DNA from: Pisolithus tinctorius
Lineage: Eukaryota; Basidiomycota; Agaricomycetes; Boletales; Pisolithaceae
Length of the DNA stretch: 64,000 nt
Assembly (NCBI GenBank): GCA_024663395.1
Contig: JANFAH010000020.1
Location: forward strand, 806,001 to 870,000
Reading direction: 5' to 3'
Numbering within the stretch: position 1 is the first letter of the stretch; every line of letters begins with the position of its first letter. The translations under genes and the position numbers were made by a program. The notes under the pieces were generated by a model. That model saw nothing but the letters and a program-made list of their open reading frames with translations, was not told where the DNA came from and searched no databases. Below, piece after piece: positions 34,096-44,705 of the stretch.

Positions 34096-35511
34096 TGTTG
34101 TGAGCCAAAGTGTGGAAAGAAGACAATAAAAAGGTGAGTGGTGGTTTACCTCTGTGGAACCTGGAAGGCAGAAAAATTGAATGTGGGGGTGTTTCTATAG
34201 AGAGTGATCCTGGCAAAAGTCATCAATGAGTTATGCAGGAGTAGATGAATGAATGATGAATGTGAGAGGGATGCTGGCTAGAGTGACAATCTTCAATGGG
34301 TTGTGCTCCTGGTGCAAGTTGACCTCAAGTTACACAGGAGTGAATGGATGACTAAGTGATGTTGCTGACTAAGCAAGAATGAGACTGCAGATAATGAATG
34401 GTGGTAAATAGACCCTTGATGGAGCCTCAGATACCACAGAAGATGAATGGTGACAGATAGACCCTTCTGAATGAGCCTCAACTGTTGACAACAAGTTACT
34501 TCAGAGATGAACTGAACTGAATGCTGACTTCTGATGCACTTGGGTTGTAGCTAAGTACAGGGGGGTTTATATACTGTAGGGGGAGCAAAGCCTATGACAA
34601 ACAAGGCACAAATTCTTGGTAAGTAATGAGTAAGGACTGTAAGAAATGAGTAATCATGATGAGTAAGCAAGAAATGAAAAGTAAGCAAGCAAAAAGGATT
34701 GGTAAGTATTGGCAACAAACTAGTCAAGGACAGTCAAAATATCACAGTATGAGTCAAAGAATGTCAGAACCTGAGTAAGCACACTGGTATCCTGTTAGGG
34801 GGTGGTGATGCATATCAGATCTTGGCAGAGACATCATTAGATCAAATGATGGGATGACAGATGGACAGTGTGTCCAGATGGGGGAGAATTAAATCCAGAA
34901 ATGGATGGCATGAGTCAGGTGCCAAAGGGGTAGGGTGTTGGGGGTCTGTGGGGTAATGGGAGCATAGGCCATCATGTCTCCTACCCATTCATCCTCTCAG
35001 TGAAGTCAATAAATACTTCATGAATGGGGCTCTGATAGAGGAGAGGGAGAAGGGGGGATGTCTTCTGCTGAGCCTTGCAGTAAGCAGGCAAGATGCACAT
35101 CATACTCATCATGGATGTGAACAGGGAGGCTGGAGAACCGCAGATTATACTGGAGCTGTTGCAATGTGGGAAGAGTGATGGACAAGATTGGAATAAAGGT
35201 GGTGCAGGGTGCAGGGAGGAAGGATCTGTATGCTTCATCAAGTGGGGAGACTGAAACAATCACATAAGACCTTGCCAACTGAGTGACAGACCTGAGGCAA
35301 CCAAAGCACATCCTTCTGGAAGTCATACTGACAAGGAGAACATGCTGACCAAGCTGCATGGGATGAGACAAGGCTGACAATGATGGAATGAACCAGGGGC
35401 CTTCAGGATGGAAGCTGGTGGGAACACCTGGCCAATATACATAGCCACTGTGTCTGGCAAAGGAGACAAGTGAGATGATCAACAAAGTGGTGGCCACATC
35501 TGATGGACTTA
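34096..35511 (-). repeat. R1 repeat copy C, cut by an LTR at 35512
   Basis: Minus-strand copy of R1. It matches copy A base by base from about 34380 to 35511 and breaks at 'gatggactta', where the LTR at 35512 begins (copy A continues 'gcaaaatgagc'). The left limit is put at tgttgtgagcc (34096), which would be the terminal TG/CA, but this is uncertain. The tail holds tandem variants of 'gacagatagacccttctgaatgagcctcaact' style motifs, more units than in copy A. Confidence 0.5.
35018..35511 (-). pseudogene. R1-encoded unknown protein, copy C
   Basis: An open frame of about 165 codons inside R1, starting in the inserted LTR edge. It aligns without gaps to the copy B protein (YWPGVPTSFHPE, MTSRRMCFGCLRSV, FLPAPCTTFIPIL, HDEYDVHLACLL). 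The 5' end of the frame is lost to the LTR insertion. Function unknown. Confidence 0.4.
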
Positions 35512-36018
35512 TGTCATGACCATGCCTCAACCCCTGCTGGACTCAGCCTCACTCATCCAGTCTGGCCTCAGCCTTGCCAAACACCTACCTCCAAATGGTC
35601 TAGCATGGTTAACACTGCTTTGCAGTGTGTGTCATTTCAGTTGAGCCTGACCCAGCCTTGTCCCTGGTCCACCCTTGTTCTCTTTCCTGGTCTCCAGTTG
35701 TCTTTGTCATACATTACTAATGCCATTCTTACCGATCACCTTAGCAATCCTTGTGAGACCAGCATTACCAGTCTCTGTACTATAGCTACTTCTGGTATAT
35801 AAACTCTTAGATACTTGGCCTGTACCTCCTCAGTCTAAAATCAATTAAGTCCTACCTGAAACCCCTGCCTCAGCCTTCAACTCAGACTCAAGGGAATAGC
35901 ACTGTGGCATCAGTCACTAAGTTTAATCAGTCCTCCCCTCTGTAACCCTGCTCCCCTTCTGACCCTGACCCCTTGCCTCATGCCTGCTTCGGTCTCTGGT
36001 CCAGACTCAACCCAGACA
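35512..36018 (+). repeat. LTR of a Ty3 element, about 507 bp
   Basis: It starts TGTCATGACCATGCC, has a TATA-like gtatataaactc (about 35795) and the phrase 'cctcagtctaaaatcaattaagtcc' shared in form with the L1 and L3 LTRs. The end is set at CAACCCAGACA (36018), but another TG..CA end a few bases on is possible. It is the 5' LTR for the gag at 36071 and is inserted in R1 copy C. Confidence 0.6.
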
Positions 36019-36070
36019 TCATGAACTTGACAGTATTTCAGACTCACCACTTGTGTGGGTCTAATAGATC

Positions 36071-37188
36071 ATGGCCACTAAAACTCATTTCCAACCTCCC
36101 CATGGCCACTCTGCCACCAACCCTGACTCCACCTCAGCCAGTGGCACTCACTGAGAGGAAGCACTAGCTGCCTTAGGTACCACTAGGGGCTCTCCCAACC
36201 CTGTTAGTCCCTTCAGGGGCTTTTCAGCCCAAACATCCAATACTCCCACCCCACATCACCCCACTGCTCCCATCCCCAATGATGACCCTGGCAATGATGG
36301 GCTGGGCAATGACGATAATAACAATCCCAATGATGATGACCCCAGCAATGGTCCCAGTGATGATGGGCCCAGTGATGATAATCCAGATGAGAATGATCTG
36401 GAGGACAAACTGGACTTCCCAGACCCAGACACTGAACCTGCAGTTGCAGTCTTTGACAGTCTTGCAAAGGCCATCAAGCTACTGGCCTGCAACACTCACA
36501 CTAGTCCTGAGTACTCAAGCAGGACCAAGTTGTGTGAGCCCAATACCTTCAATGATACTGACCCCAAGAAGCTTTGTGCCTTCTTCATTCAGTGCAAGCT
36601 GAATTTTCAAGACTGACCCTGGGCTTTCAGGACTGACCATGCAAAGGTCATCTTTGCCCAGTCCTACCTCAAAGGCATGGCTCTTGAATGGTTTGAGCCA
36701 GATTTGCTCAGGGCTGAGGACCCCAATGACCAGCCCCTCTGGATGGACTCCTGGAGGGAGTTTGTCCTAGAATTACAAACCACCTTTGGCCCCCACAACC
36801 TGGTTGCTGATGCTGAGAATCAGCTTGACCATTTACATATGAAAGATAACCAGTGCATCAACAAGTACATAGTTGATTTTAATCAGCTTGTTTCGCAAGT
36901 CTGAGGCTACAGTGACAGTGCACTGTGCCATCACTTCTACTCCAGGCTCCCAGACCAGATCAAGGATGAAGTATGTTGGGTTGGCAAGCCACAGACACTA
37001 CACAAGCTCCATCACCTCACCCAGGAAATGGATGCACACTATTGGGAGTGCAAGGAAGAAATCCAACAGGCAAGTAATCATCAGGGCTCATCCTCCTCCT
37101 CCAACAACAAGTCCAGCAGTTCTGGCAACAACAACCAGTCCAAGACTGGTCAAGAGAAAGCCAAGACCAGCAGCAACATCAACTCCAG
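36071..37188 (+). pseudogene. gag: Ty3/Gypsy gag
   Basis: ATG at 36071 (MATKTHFQPPHGHSA). An acidic Asn/Asp-rich stretch (36275-36425, NDDPGNDGLGNDDNN and on) precedes the capsid: PNTFNDTDPKKLCAFF, AKVIFAQSYLKGMALEWFEP, WREFVLELQTTFGPHN, HHFYSRLPDQIKDE, YWECKEEIQ. The layout is that of the gag at 1525-2863. In-frame stops at 36158, 36614 and 36902 are all TGA at places where Arg is expected. It is interrupted at 37188 by the LTR starting TGTAGGG; no zinc knuckle follows. Confidence 0.8.
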
Positions 37189-37865
37189 TGTAGGGAATCT
37201 GCATTCCCTGGATGTGTAAGCCCCTATCATTGACCATTCTGTGACTACCATTATGTCCCCTCACCACTCACATCCACTGCTGTACATGCACTGCCTTCCT
37301 GCCTACCTCACTACATTCCCATGCCCTCACTCCCTCTCATGCAATGCTATACCCATGGCTGCTGTGCTCTGGTCACTTCTTTTCCCTCAGACTCTTTCTT
37401 TTACCATGGTCTCTGTTCCTTTTGTGCTAGTAGTATACCCTCAGCCTCTGTTCCAGCCTGTCTTGTGTGTATGCACTGTCACATGCCTTTTTCCTTACTT
37501 GCACTCTGTCTCACTTAGGTTCCAGGTTTGCCTGGACTATAAAGCCCTGTACTTAGGTACAGAATGATACCTTTTGGCACTCAGAAGGTCACTACAAGTT
37601 TCTTTTTCACTGTGTCTACACCACAAGTCTTGCATACTGCTGTGCATGAACTATGTATACCGCTTGCACCACTCACATCACCAGTACCACTCTGCAGACC
37701 ATGCTGTGCATGCCATGAATTGCTACCACTACAGAGCACTGAGTCTTGCCTCCTAGTTTCAACAGTCCAGAATCCTGTGGGATGAGCAATTTGTTCCCAT
37801 CATTTTTATTGTTGTTATCTAAGCCATCTAGCTTGTATTATACAGCTACTTGGACTTTTCCTACA
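37189..37865 (+). repeat. 5' LTR of element E, 677 bp
   Basis: Starts TGTAGGGAATCTGCATTCCC (a hairpin), ends CTTTTCCTACA, followed by the PBS-like actggagcccaccatgagg. Longer than its relatives at 14660 and 57816 but with the same two ends. It is inserted in the gag of the preceding element at 'aactccag'. Confidence 0.75.
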
Positions 37866-37878
37866 ACTGGAGCCCACC

Positions 37879-39691
37879 ATGAGGGATTCTGCTGTCACTT
37901 CCAGAAGGTCACTCAGGCACACCACTGAATGCACCAAACTAGAAAATTTATGCCTGCACTTTCACAACCTCAACCTGTCAGAAGTCTCCAACCTCTTCCA
38001 CCCTGTTCCACCTGTAACACCAGATCACACACAATTACCCACTGACATTCTGTGGGTACTACCTGTGATCACTCCTCCTGATATGTCAGCAGATCAGATA
38101 TCTGTCACACTGGATTACCTAGATCTCACTGCCCCTGATTTTCCTGGTGGCATTATCCACTCAACTCTCTGAAGACCCAAAACCCTGCCATCACCTTTAA
38201 CACCTGTCACATCATCTGATTCATCATCACTGATGCCCTCTTCTTCCCATCTCTTTGACACCTCCAAATCTATACCCAGACTCTCAGTTCCATCTGCCAC
38301 ACTGCCATGACCACTCACTCAGTCACAGACCACCCATCAGCCAATTAGTAACCTGCCAATGCTTCTGCCAGTCTGCTCATGCACTATACAAACCACTCCA
38401 CATCCACAACCAATACCCATTCCACCTATTACCAATCCAGCACCACCACCACAGGTTAACCCACCAATGGCTAATCCTCAGTTTCAGATGCCACTCCATG
38501 GTACACAGAACTCACCTAAATTTAGCAGAGATTCACCCACACAGCTCCCACAATACCTTGAAGACATTGACTTCCTTGGTACTCTCACTGCTCTTGATGA
38601 CCATGGCAAGATCAGAGCTGCAATCCACTATGCTGACCTCAAAGAAGCCAAGGTCTGGCAAACACTTCCAGAAGCCACACCCATGGCTGATGACTGGGAT
38701 GCCTTTGTAGTCACTGTTAAGGGCTTGTACCCTGGCTGTGAAGGTGATGACTGCTACTGCCATGCTGACTTGCAGTACCTTGTTGAAGAATACCAGTCCA
38801 AGCCTATGCGAAACCAGGATGACCTTGGAGAATACCAGTGGAAATTTGCTAAGATTTCCACCCTCCTCATTAAAACTAAAAAGCTAGCAGAGACAGAACA
38901 GGACTCCATGTTCCTTAACAGCTTCCCAAGGGCCATCGCAGATCATATTGATCATTGACTCTCCATAGTCTGCACCAACCTCCACCCAGATGACCCATAC
39001 CTGCTTGCAGAAGTCATCACAACCACCAAGTTTCTTCTGACAGGATCTGCTCTCCATAGCACACTACTGACATTGTCTGCTGTGGCCTTGCCAGCTGCAC
39101 CTCCCTCACCAGCTTACATGCTGCAAGTGCCACCTGCTGGCACTGTCATTAAACAAGAATACAACTTCCAGATGCAGTACCTGCCACAGCAATGCAGACC
39201 CAGCTGCAGATTCTGTGCAGACCCCAACCACTGGACAAGGATGTGCATGCTCATTGAAGTTTATATCTGCACTGGTAAGATCACGAGGGGTACAGACAAC
39301 TGTCTCTATCTTGCAGATGGAAGCCAAATTCCATGCTTCCCCAAATGTAACTCACTGAGAGAGGCTGTTGACCATGTCATGGCTGACAGAGACCAGGCCA
39401 GTGTGTGCACTGTGACTCCTGCTGCTCTGCACAACACAACTGTGCAAGGCACCACTAATCTATTCTGAGTTGCTCATCCCAAGGTTGATGTGCAGATGGA
39501 GATCCAGCCTTCTGCTTTTTTAAACACCATCCAAGATGTTGATGAGCCTGTTGCAGACTTAGCCAACCCCAACTTCCAAGTGTATGTTGCTCAAGCTTGG
39601 GCTACCTACCAAGTGGATAAAGGTAACAAGGGAGCAGTCATTTCCCATGGAAAGAAAGCCTGCTTTGACAGGGTTGAAATTACAGCACAAC
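37879..39691 (+). pseudogene. gag: Gag of element E
   Basis: ATG at 37879 (MRDSAVTSRRSLRHT). One frame runs to 39691, broken by four TGA stops (38170, 38308, 38956, 39466). The capsid is marked by FLGTLTALDDHGKIRAAIHY, AKVWQTLPEATPMADDWDAF, VTVKGLYPGCEGDDC (YPG motif) and GEYQWKFAKISTLL. A Cys-rich segment CRFCADPNHWTRMC (about 39215-39255; CX2CX4HX4C) is the zinc knuckle, close to the gag/protease border. It ends in the middle of VEITAQ at the L1 LTR. Confidence 0.85.
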
Positions 39692-40593
39692 TGTCATATC
39701 CATGACTCTTGGACTCAATCCTGGTCCAGTCTGGACCCCCAGCCCCTAACTCCGGTCAACTCCAGTCCTAGTCTGGCCTAGAAAACCCAACTCTGGCCCT
39801 AGATAACCCAACTCCAGCCTGAATAACTCAAGTCCAGTCTTTTACCCCTATCTCCGGTCCACTCTGGCCTCCTGGCCTTGTGCTGCTCCACCCCAGTCCT
39901 CCCAGGTCTATGTCCAGGTCACCCAGACATAACTCTGGTCTGTTTTCCCATGTTTGCACTATATTTAGTCTAGTCCTTTTGTCTGACATTTGCTTACTGA
40001 ATGATACCTGTGTCTGACTCTGGTATGCTGGTCACCCAGACTTTGGCTATTAGCCTTGGCACAGCCACTGTGGCTATCCTCACCTTGCTAATCATCTCAC
40101 TAATAGCTTATTAACAAGTCCAGCTCTATGTTCATTACCCTGGACTGGCCTTGTGTATTTAACCTCTGTACATACTTCATAGCACCTCAGTCAGAATATC
40201 AATTTAGTATTACCCTCAACTCCATATTACTCTCTGAATCTACTCTATAGCTAGGGCCAAGCCTTAAGCTATCCCTGGCCCCTGTCCTGGACCTCTCCCT
40301 GGCTTGCATAAGGGTACAGCACATAAGCTGAGACCAAGGGAGGTAGATCCAACCCCAGACCAGCTTCCCCCTGTGCACACTCCAAGACTGGCCAGTTTCC
40401 CATGCTACTGGTCTTGTTCCCATGCTCCTGGCCTTAAGTCCAGTCCTCTGGACTTAGTCCCTGACCTCTGGCCTTAACTCTGGTCCAACTGGACTTGGCC
40501 CCTGTCTCCCAGCCTTGACTTTGGCCACTCAGACTTAGCCCCTGTCACCTGATCTTGAAGCCCAGTCACCTGAGGGTAAACCCATACTTAACA
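39692..40593 (+). repeat. Solo LTR (family L1), 902 bp, in gag/protease of E
   Basis: Starts TGTCATATCCATGACTC, ends CCATACTTAACA; perfect 5 bp duplication ACAAC at 39687-39691 and 40594-40598. Removal of the LTR and one ACAAC joins VEITAQ to PAAHPANPP in frame. It keeps a few CpG ('tccggtc') that are TG/CA in the copy at 6870, so it is younger than that one. Confidence 0.9.
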
Positions 40594-41635
40594 ACAACCT
40601 GCGGCACATCCTGCCAACCCTCCATGAGTCAATCCTCACACAGCCACTGTCAAAGAGGAAATCATTTCCCCTGGTATTCAAAGTTCATGTGCCACTTGCC
40701 AGGCATCTGAGCCCTCTGCACCTGTGCCAACTGCCACCACTGTGAAACCATATGTTCCTCTGACTAATCCTGCTCCAGAAGCTGCATGCAAGGATCCCAC
40801 ACCCATGGTAGTAATCCTGTCACAAACACCATACCCAGCAGCTTGCAATCAGAACCAGTCTCATTACTCATTCCCTCTTGAAGATGAAGCTGCACCCAAA
40901 CATATCATGGAGTGTGTACTTGAAACCAGCATTGCCTTGCCTGTCAAAGAATTATTTGTAGTAGCTCCTGAGTTTTGCAAACAGTTCAGGGACATCACCA
41001 TGGTGAAGCATGTCACCACCAACAAGATGGAGGTAGTTCATAGTGATGATGAAGAGGGAGTACATGTAAATGAACTGACCAGCCACAACCCTCAACAAAC
41101 CATGTGCGAATATGGAGACCACATCATCCATGGCAATGACAGTTCCATCATGGCTCACCACACTCTACTGCTCTGCTGCATTGAAGCCAAGGCCCCCAGG
41201 ACTGACATCACAATCAACTGTGTACTAGATTCTGGTTCAGAAATTGTTGCCATGCCTGGGTGCATCTGGGAAAAGATCAGGTTGCCATTGTGCAGTGACC
41301 ATCTCATGACTATGACCTCTACTAACATGTCTAAAGACACTACTGTAGGCATTCTGGAAAACCTGAAACTCAACTTCAGAGCCAGGCCAGTCATGCTCCA
41401 GGTTCAGGTAATTGAACATGCCAACTTTGACATGCTTCTTGGTCATCCATTCATTTGCCTCATGAGTGTGGTAACAAATGACTATCCTGACAGCAGACAG
41501 CAGATCACTCTCCATGACCTGAACAATGGCTGTGAGTACACTCTGCCCACATGCCTGTGGCACAAGGGCTGTCTGCACTGTAAGTGTGGCAAGCACTGCC
41601 ATAGTCACCAGAGTATTGTCAAATGGGGTTTTTGA
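40594..41635 (+). pseudogene. Protease region of element E
   Basis: Continuation of the polyprotein after the LTR; one TGA (40630), then open from 40724 to TGA at 41633. The retropepsin core is NCVLDSGSEIVAMPGCIWEK (about 41219-41275; DSG intact) with the flap/second half MLLGHPFICLMSVV. It ends in KWGF.TGA, where a GGGTTTT heptamer sits in the right phase for a -1 shift into the RT frame. Confidence 0.8.
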
Positions 41636-43002
41636 ATATTGATGATCCACCAAATGGCCAAGGAGAGCCTACTAAGACATCCTGTTTCCTATTCAGCCAC
41701 TGTTATCCATTCCTCAGTCCCACAGTTTCTTCCCTAGCCTTCACCTCAATGAACTTCCCTTTGCCTGCAGCACTTGTACCACAGAATGTACCCACTGGAA
41801 TACCCTCACCTGCTTTCACTTTCCTCTCTTCCACTCAGACAATACAAAACCCCTCTGCTATAGCTGCTTTTGACAGCATTTATCAACTAGACCCTGTGGT
41901 TTGCACTCTCATTTACAAGCCAATTGCCAAGAAGGTTCAGATGGTACCTGCCCCAATGGCAGAAGAATACTGCATCATGCACAGCCTGCCTGATGATCCA
42001 CTTGCTGGTCTCCAACCACTTCCTACACATCCACCAGACTTCACTCCAGGCATCTGCTTCACTGCCAAATGGGCTGTGGAGCTTGACCTTGATCCTGCAG
42101 ATTGGCTTTGGCTAGAAGAACTCAAACTCATGACTTGGCTTGTTTCAGTCCACAAGCCCACATTTGCTTGGGACATTACAGAGTGTGGACACCTAGACAA
42201 ATGCTGTTTCCCACCTGTAAAGATCCCTATGATTCTGCACATGCCTTGGGTCCAGCACAATATCCCTATCCTGAGTGCAATACATGCCCAAGTCATAGAC
42301 ATGATTAAAGATCACATCAAGTCCAGCATGTATGAACCTTCTACAGTGGCTTACTGCTCTCACTGGTTCTGCATAGTAAAGAAAGATGGAAAGTCTCTTC
42401 ACCTTGTGCATGACTTACAGCCCCTGAATGCAGTGACCATCCATGATGTGTCCATCCCACCCTTCATAGAACATCTCACAGAATCCTTCACTGGATATGC
42501 AGTGTATGCAATGATGGACCTCTACTCCAGGTATGACCAGCATGCACTCCACAGTGATTCCCATGACCTCACCACCTTCAGTACCCCACTTGGACCACAT
42601 CAGCTTACTACTCTGCCACAAGGTCATGTGAACACAGTACAGGTATACCAGGGTGATACTGCATTTGTCCTCCAAGATGAGATCCTGCATCATACCTTGC
42701 CTTTCATAGATGATGTCTCCATAAAATCTGAGACCACCCACTATCAGCATGCAGATGGGTCCTATGAGACTATCCCAGAGAATCCTGGGATTTGGAAATT
42801 TATCTGGAATCACTGTATAGTCATTAACCACATCCTGCAGCATTTGCAGAATGTTGGAGCCACCATCTTGGCAAAGAAGTTCATCCTAGCCACTCCCTTT
42901 GCTGTGATTGTTGGCCACAAGTGCACCTTTGAAGGTTGAATTCCTGAAGAGAGCAAAGTGCAGAAGATCTGCAATTGGCCCAAGTGCTGCAACCTGACTT
43001 AG
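41623..43002 (+). pseudogene. Reverse transcriptase of element E
   Basis: Open from 41623 to TGA at 42937, then on to the LTR at 43003. Visible: KVQMVPAPMAEEYCIMHSLP, TFAWDITECGHLDK, FCIVKKDGKSLHLVHDLQPL (palm/fingers), AVYAMMDLYSRYDQ (catalytic MDLYS), LTTLPQGHVNTVQVYQGD, and PFIDDVSIK, the YxDD counterpart FIDD, intact. After the TGA (Arg position, GCTFEGRIPEE-type context) the frame reads SKVQKICNWPKCCNLT and is cut by L3. It belongs to the basidiomycete Ty3 group with a FIDDV box. Confidence 0.85.
41626..41632 (+). promoter_or_regulatory. Possible -1 frameshift heptamer GGGTTTT
   Basis: Codons read G|GGT|TTT|TGA in the protease frame; a -1 slip gives TTT TTG AAT, the RT frame, which stays open for over 430 codons. 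X XXY YYZ pattern with the zero-frame stop directly after it. A one-base deletion is the alternative. Confidence 0.4.
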
Positions 43003-43471
43003 TGTCATATACCGAGAAGCCCATGGTTCAGTCTTAGGTTCTGAACGCCAGGTCAATGCCGAATGCCAAAACAAGGTCTGTTCCTTACTATACTTTTCTA
43101 GTTAGCCTTTGTACCGCCCTTGCTTATGCCGAGGCAGTGTCTGTCTTTGGCTCTCCGATCCCTGCCTTCTCATTTAACCTCTAGTTAGTTCCTTGCACAG
43201 CTATTTAGTCTTCACTGGTAACCCTGGTCTTTGGTATATATACTCTACATATGTTGTACTTAGTTCCTCAGTCTGAATATCAACTTAGTTCACCCCAAGT
43301 CTCCAGCTTAAGCCTGAGTTGACTCTCAGCTTTCGCTCCTGATCCCCCTTGGCTTTCTCTGACTTCAACCTGGCTTGTGCAAGGGTCTAGTGCATGAGCT
43401 AAGACCAAGGGTTGTTGCCCCTGGTGCTTGGCCTTTGGCCTTTGACCCCCATCCCAGTCACAGACTTAACA
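43003..43471 (+). repeat. Solo LTR (family L3, relative of L1), 469 bp
   Basis: Starts TGTCATATACCGAGAAG, ends CACAGACTTAACA; perfect 5 bp duplication CTTAG at 42998-43002 and 43472-43476. TATA-like ggtatatatactc at about 43233; 'cctcagtctgaatatcaacttag' as in L1. CpG is frequent, unlike the host element, so this is a recent insertion. Confidence 0.9.
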
Positions 43472-43873
43472 CTTAGGTTTGCAGTTTCCTTGGTGTCTGC
43501 AGTGTGCTCCACATCTTCATCAAAGACTTTGCCAAGATTGCATGGCCACTAGTCACACTCATGCAGAAGGATGTACCATTCACATTGGATGAACCACAAT
43601 GCACTGCCATGCAACGAATCAAGGATGAAATTGTAAAGTCCCCCACACTCTGAAGGATTGACTATGAGTGCAGTTGTGAAGTGATTTTGGCAGTTGACAC
43701 CTTGGTCATTGCAGTTGGCTACATCCTTTATCAGCTTGATGAAGATGGAAAACAATACCCTAGTTGCTTTGGATCTATTACCCTCAATGAAGTTGAAAGC
43801 CACTACTGAAGCAACCAAAGATGAATGTCTTCTCAGCTATCACTTCAAACCAGAGAGTAGTGGGCGTGGAACC
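43472..43873 (+). pseudogene. RT connection and RNase H start of element E
   Basis: Resumes exactly after L3: VCSFLGVCSVLHIFIKDFAK, PLVTLMQKDVPFTLDE, then AVDTLVIAVGYILYQLDEDG (RNase H-like D region) and GSITLNEVESHY. A TGA at 43651 (Arg expected). It ends where the LTR of the minus-strand chromovirus begins (43874). Confidence 0.8.
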
Positions 43874-44206
43874 TGTTGATTGAGGGACAAGCTCAAAATG
43901 AACTAGATTAGAGAAACTGGCCACAACAAACAATGGGACTTATATACTGCCCTACTGTTTGTACATACTGCCACGAGAGAATGTTCCAGAAAGAAGTAAA
44001 CAAAAGAGAGAACTACACTATTGGTCAAACACAAACATGTGTTAGCAATGAGGCACAGCCTTACTAAGTGTCATGTAAGCATGAAAGAGTAAACAAAAGG
44101 AAAAGTCCAAGATGACTAAGCATCCCTAAAGAGTAACCCTAACCAGAGGGTGGATATATATGGGCAACCAGGAAATGAGGAAGTGAAAAGTTTACCAGTT
44201 GTTACA
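43874..44206 (-). repeat. 3' LTR of minus-strand chromovirus, 333 bp
   Basis: Read on the minus strand: TGTAACAACTGGTAAAC to CCTCAATCAACA, with TATA-like gtatataagtc in the middle. It is preceded (minus strand) by the polypurine tract at 44207-44221. No matching 5' LTR is in the window, because the element is cut at about 48950. Confidence 0.75.
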
Positions 44207-44222
44207 CCATCCCCTCCTAAGG
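44207..44222 (-). other. Polypurine tract of minus-strand chromovirus
   Basis: Minus strand ccttaggaggggatgg directly before the TG of the LTR; the expected plus-strand primer site of an LTR element. Confidence 0.7.
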
Positions 44223-44257
44223 CTCAACTTCCAGGTGAGACCAAATAGGATGAATGG

Positions 44258-44705
44258 TGTAGGGAATAAGTACTCCCTACTGAGGTGATTTAATTATTTT
44301 ATCTTTTCTATTGTGTTTTTGCTTTGATTTACATTAGTGATACTTAGCCTACCTTTGTGGCGCATTTTTGGTAGCTTAGTCAGCATTTTTGCGCACTAGT
44401 TTAGGTCTACAGTACACAACAAAAAAAGGAAGAACCAGACTGCAAAGACTGCAAAATTGAAGACTGCAAAAGAAAGACAGCGAAAAGCCCTCACTGAGGC
44501 ACCCCTAGACGACCTACACTACAGACACCATTATTCGCTTGTTTCCCCACTCCATTCATTCTGACCAACTCAATCCACTCCTTTACCTCTTTTCACTACT
44601 CCAAGCTCAGAGCTCCTCTGGGTCAAACTAGACCCTGTTCTATCAAGCCCTAGGAGTCCCCTGCAGTCCCTAGGATCGCTCAATATCTAACTTACAACAG
44701 TAGTA
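44258..44705 (+). mobile_element. 448 bp LTR-like insertion with 5 bp duplication AATGG
   Basis: It starts TGTAGGGAATAAGTACTCCC (hairpin, as in the TGTAGGG LTRs) and is flanked by AATGG at 44253-44257 and 44706-44710. The middle has 'gcttagtcagcatttttgcgcac', shared with the relatives. The right end (acaacagtagta) is not a standard CA end, so either the last bases have changed or the duplication is fortuitous. It sits between the chromodomain frame and the polypurine tract. Confidence 0.6.

Larger units (their letters stand above)
37189..43873 (+). mobile_element. Ty3/Gypsy element E (TGTAGGG family), two later LTRs inside
   Basis: 5' LTR 37189-37865, PBS-like ggagcccaccatgagg, gag 37879-39691, protease 40594-41635, RT 41623-43002, RNase H 43472-43873. 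Solo LTRs at 39692-40593 and 43003-43471 split gag-protease and RT-RNase H; frames rejoin exactly when they are removed. The 3' part (integrase, 3' LTR) is lost where the minus-strand chromovirus begins at 43874. CpG is almost absent in the element itself. Confidence 0.85.

Noticed and set aside
44258..44705. Insertion called as a certain solo LTR
   Set aside because: The right end is not a standard CA terminus although AATGG flanks it; kept only as an LTR-like insertion.
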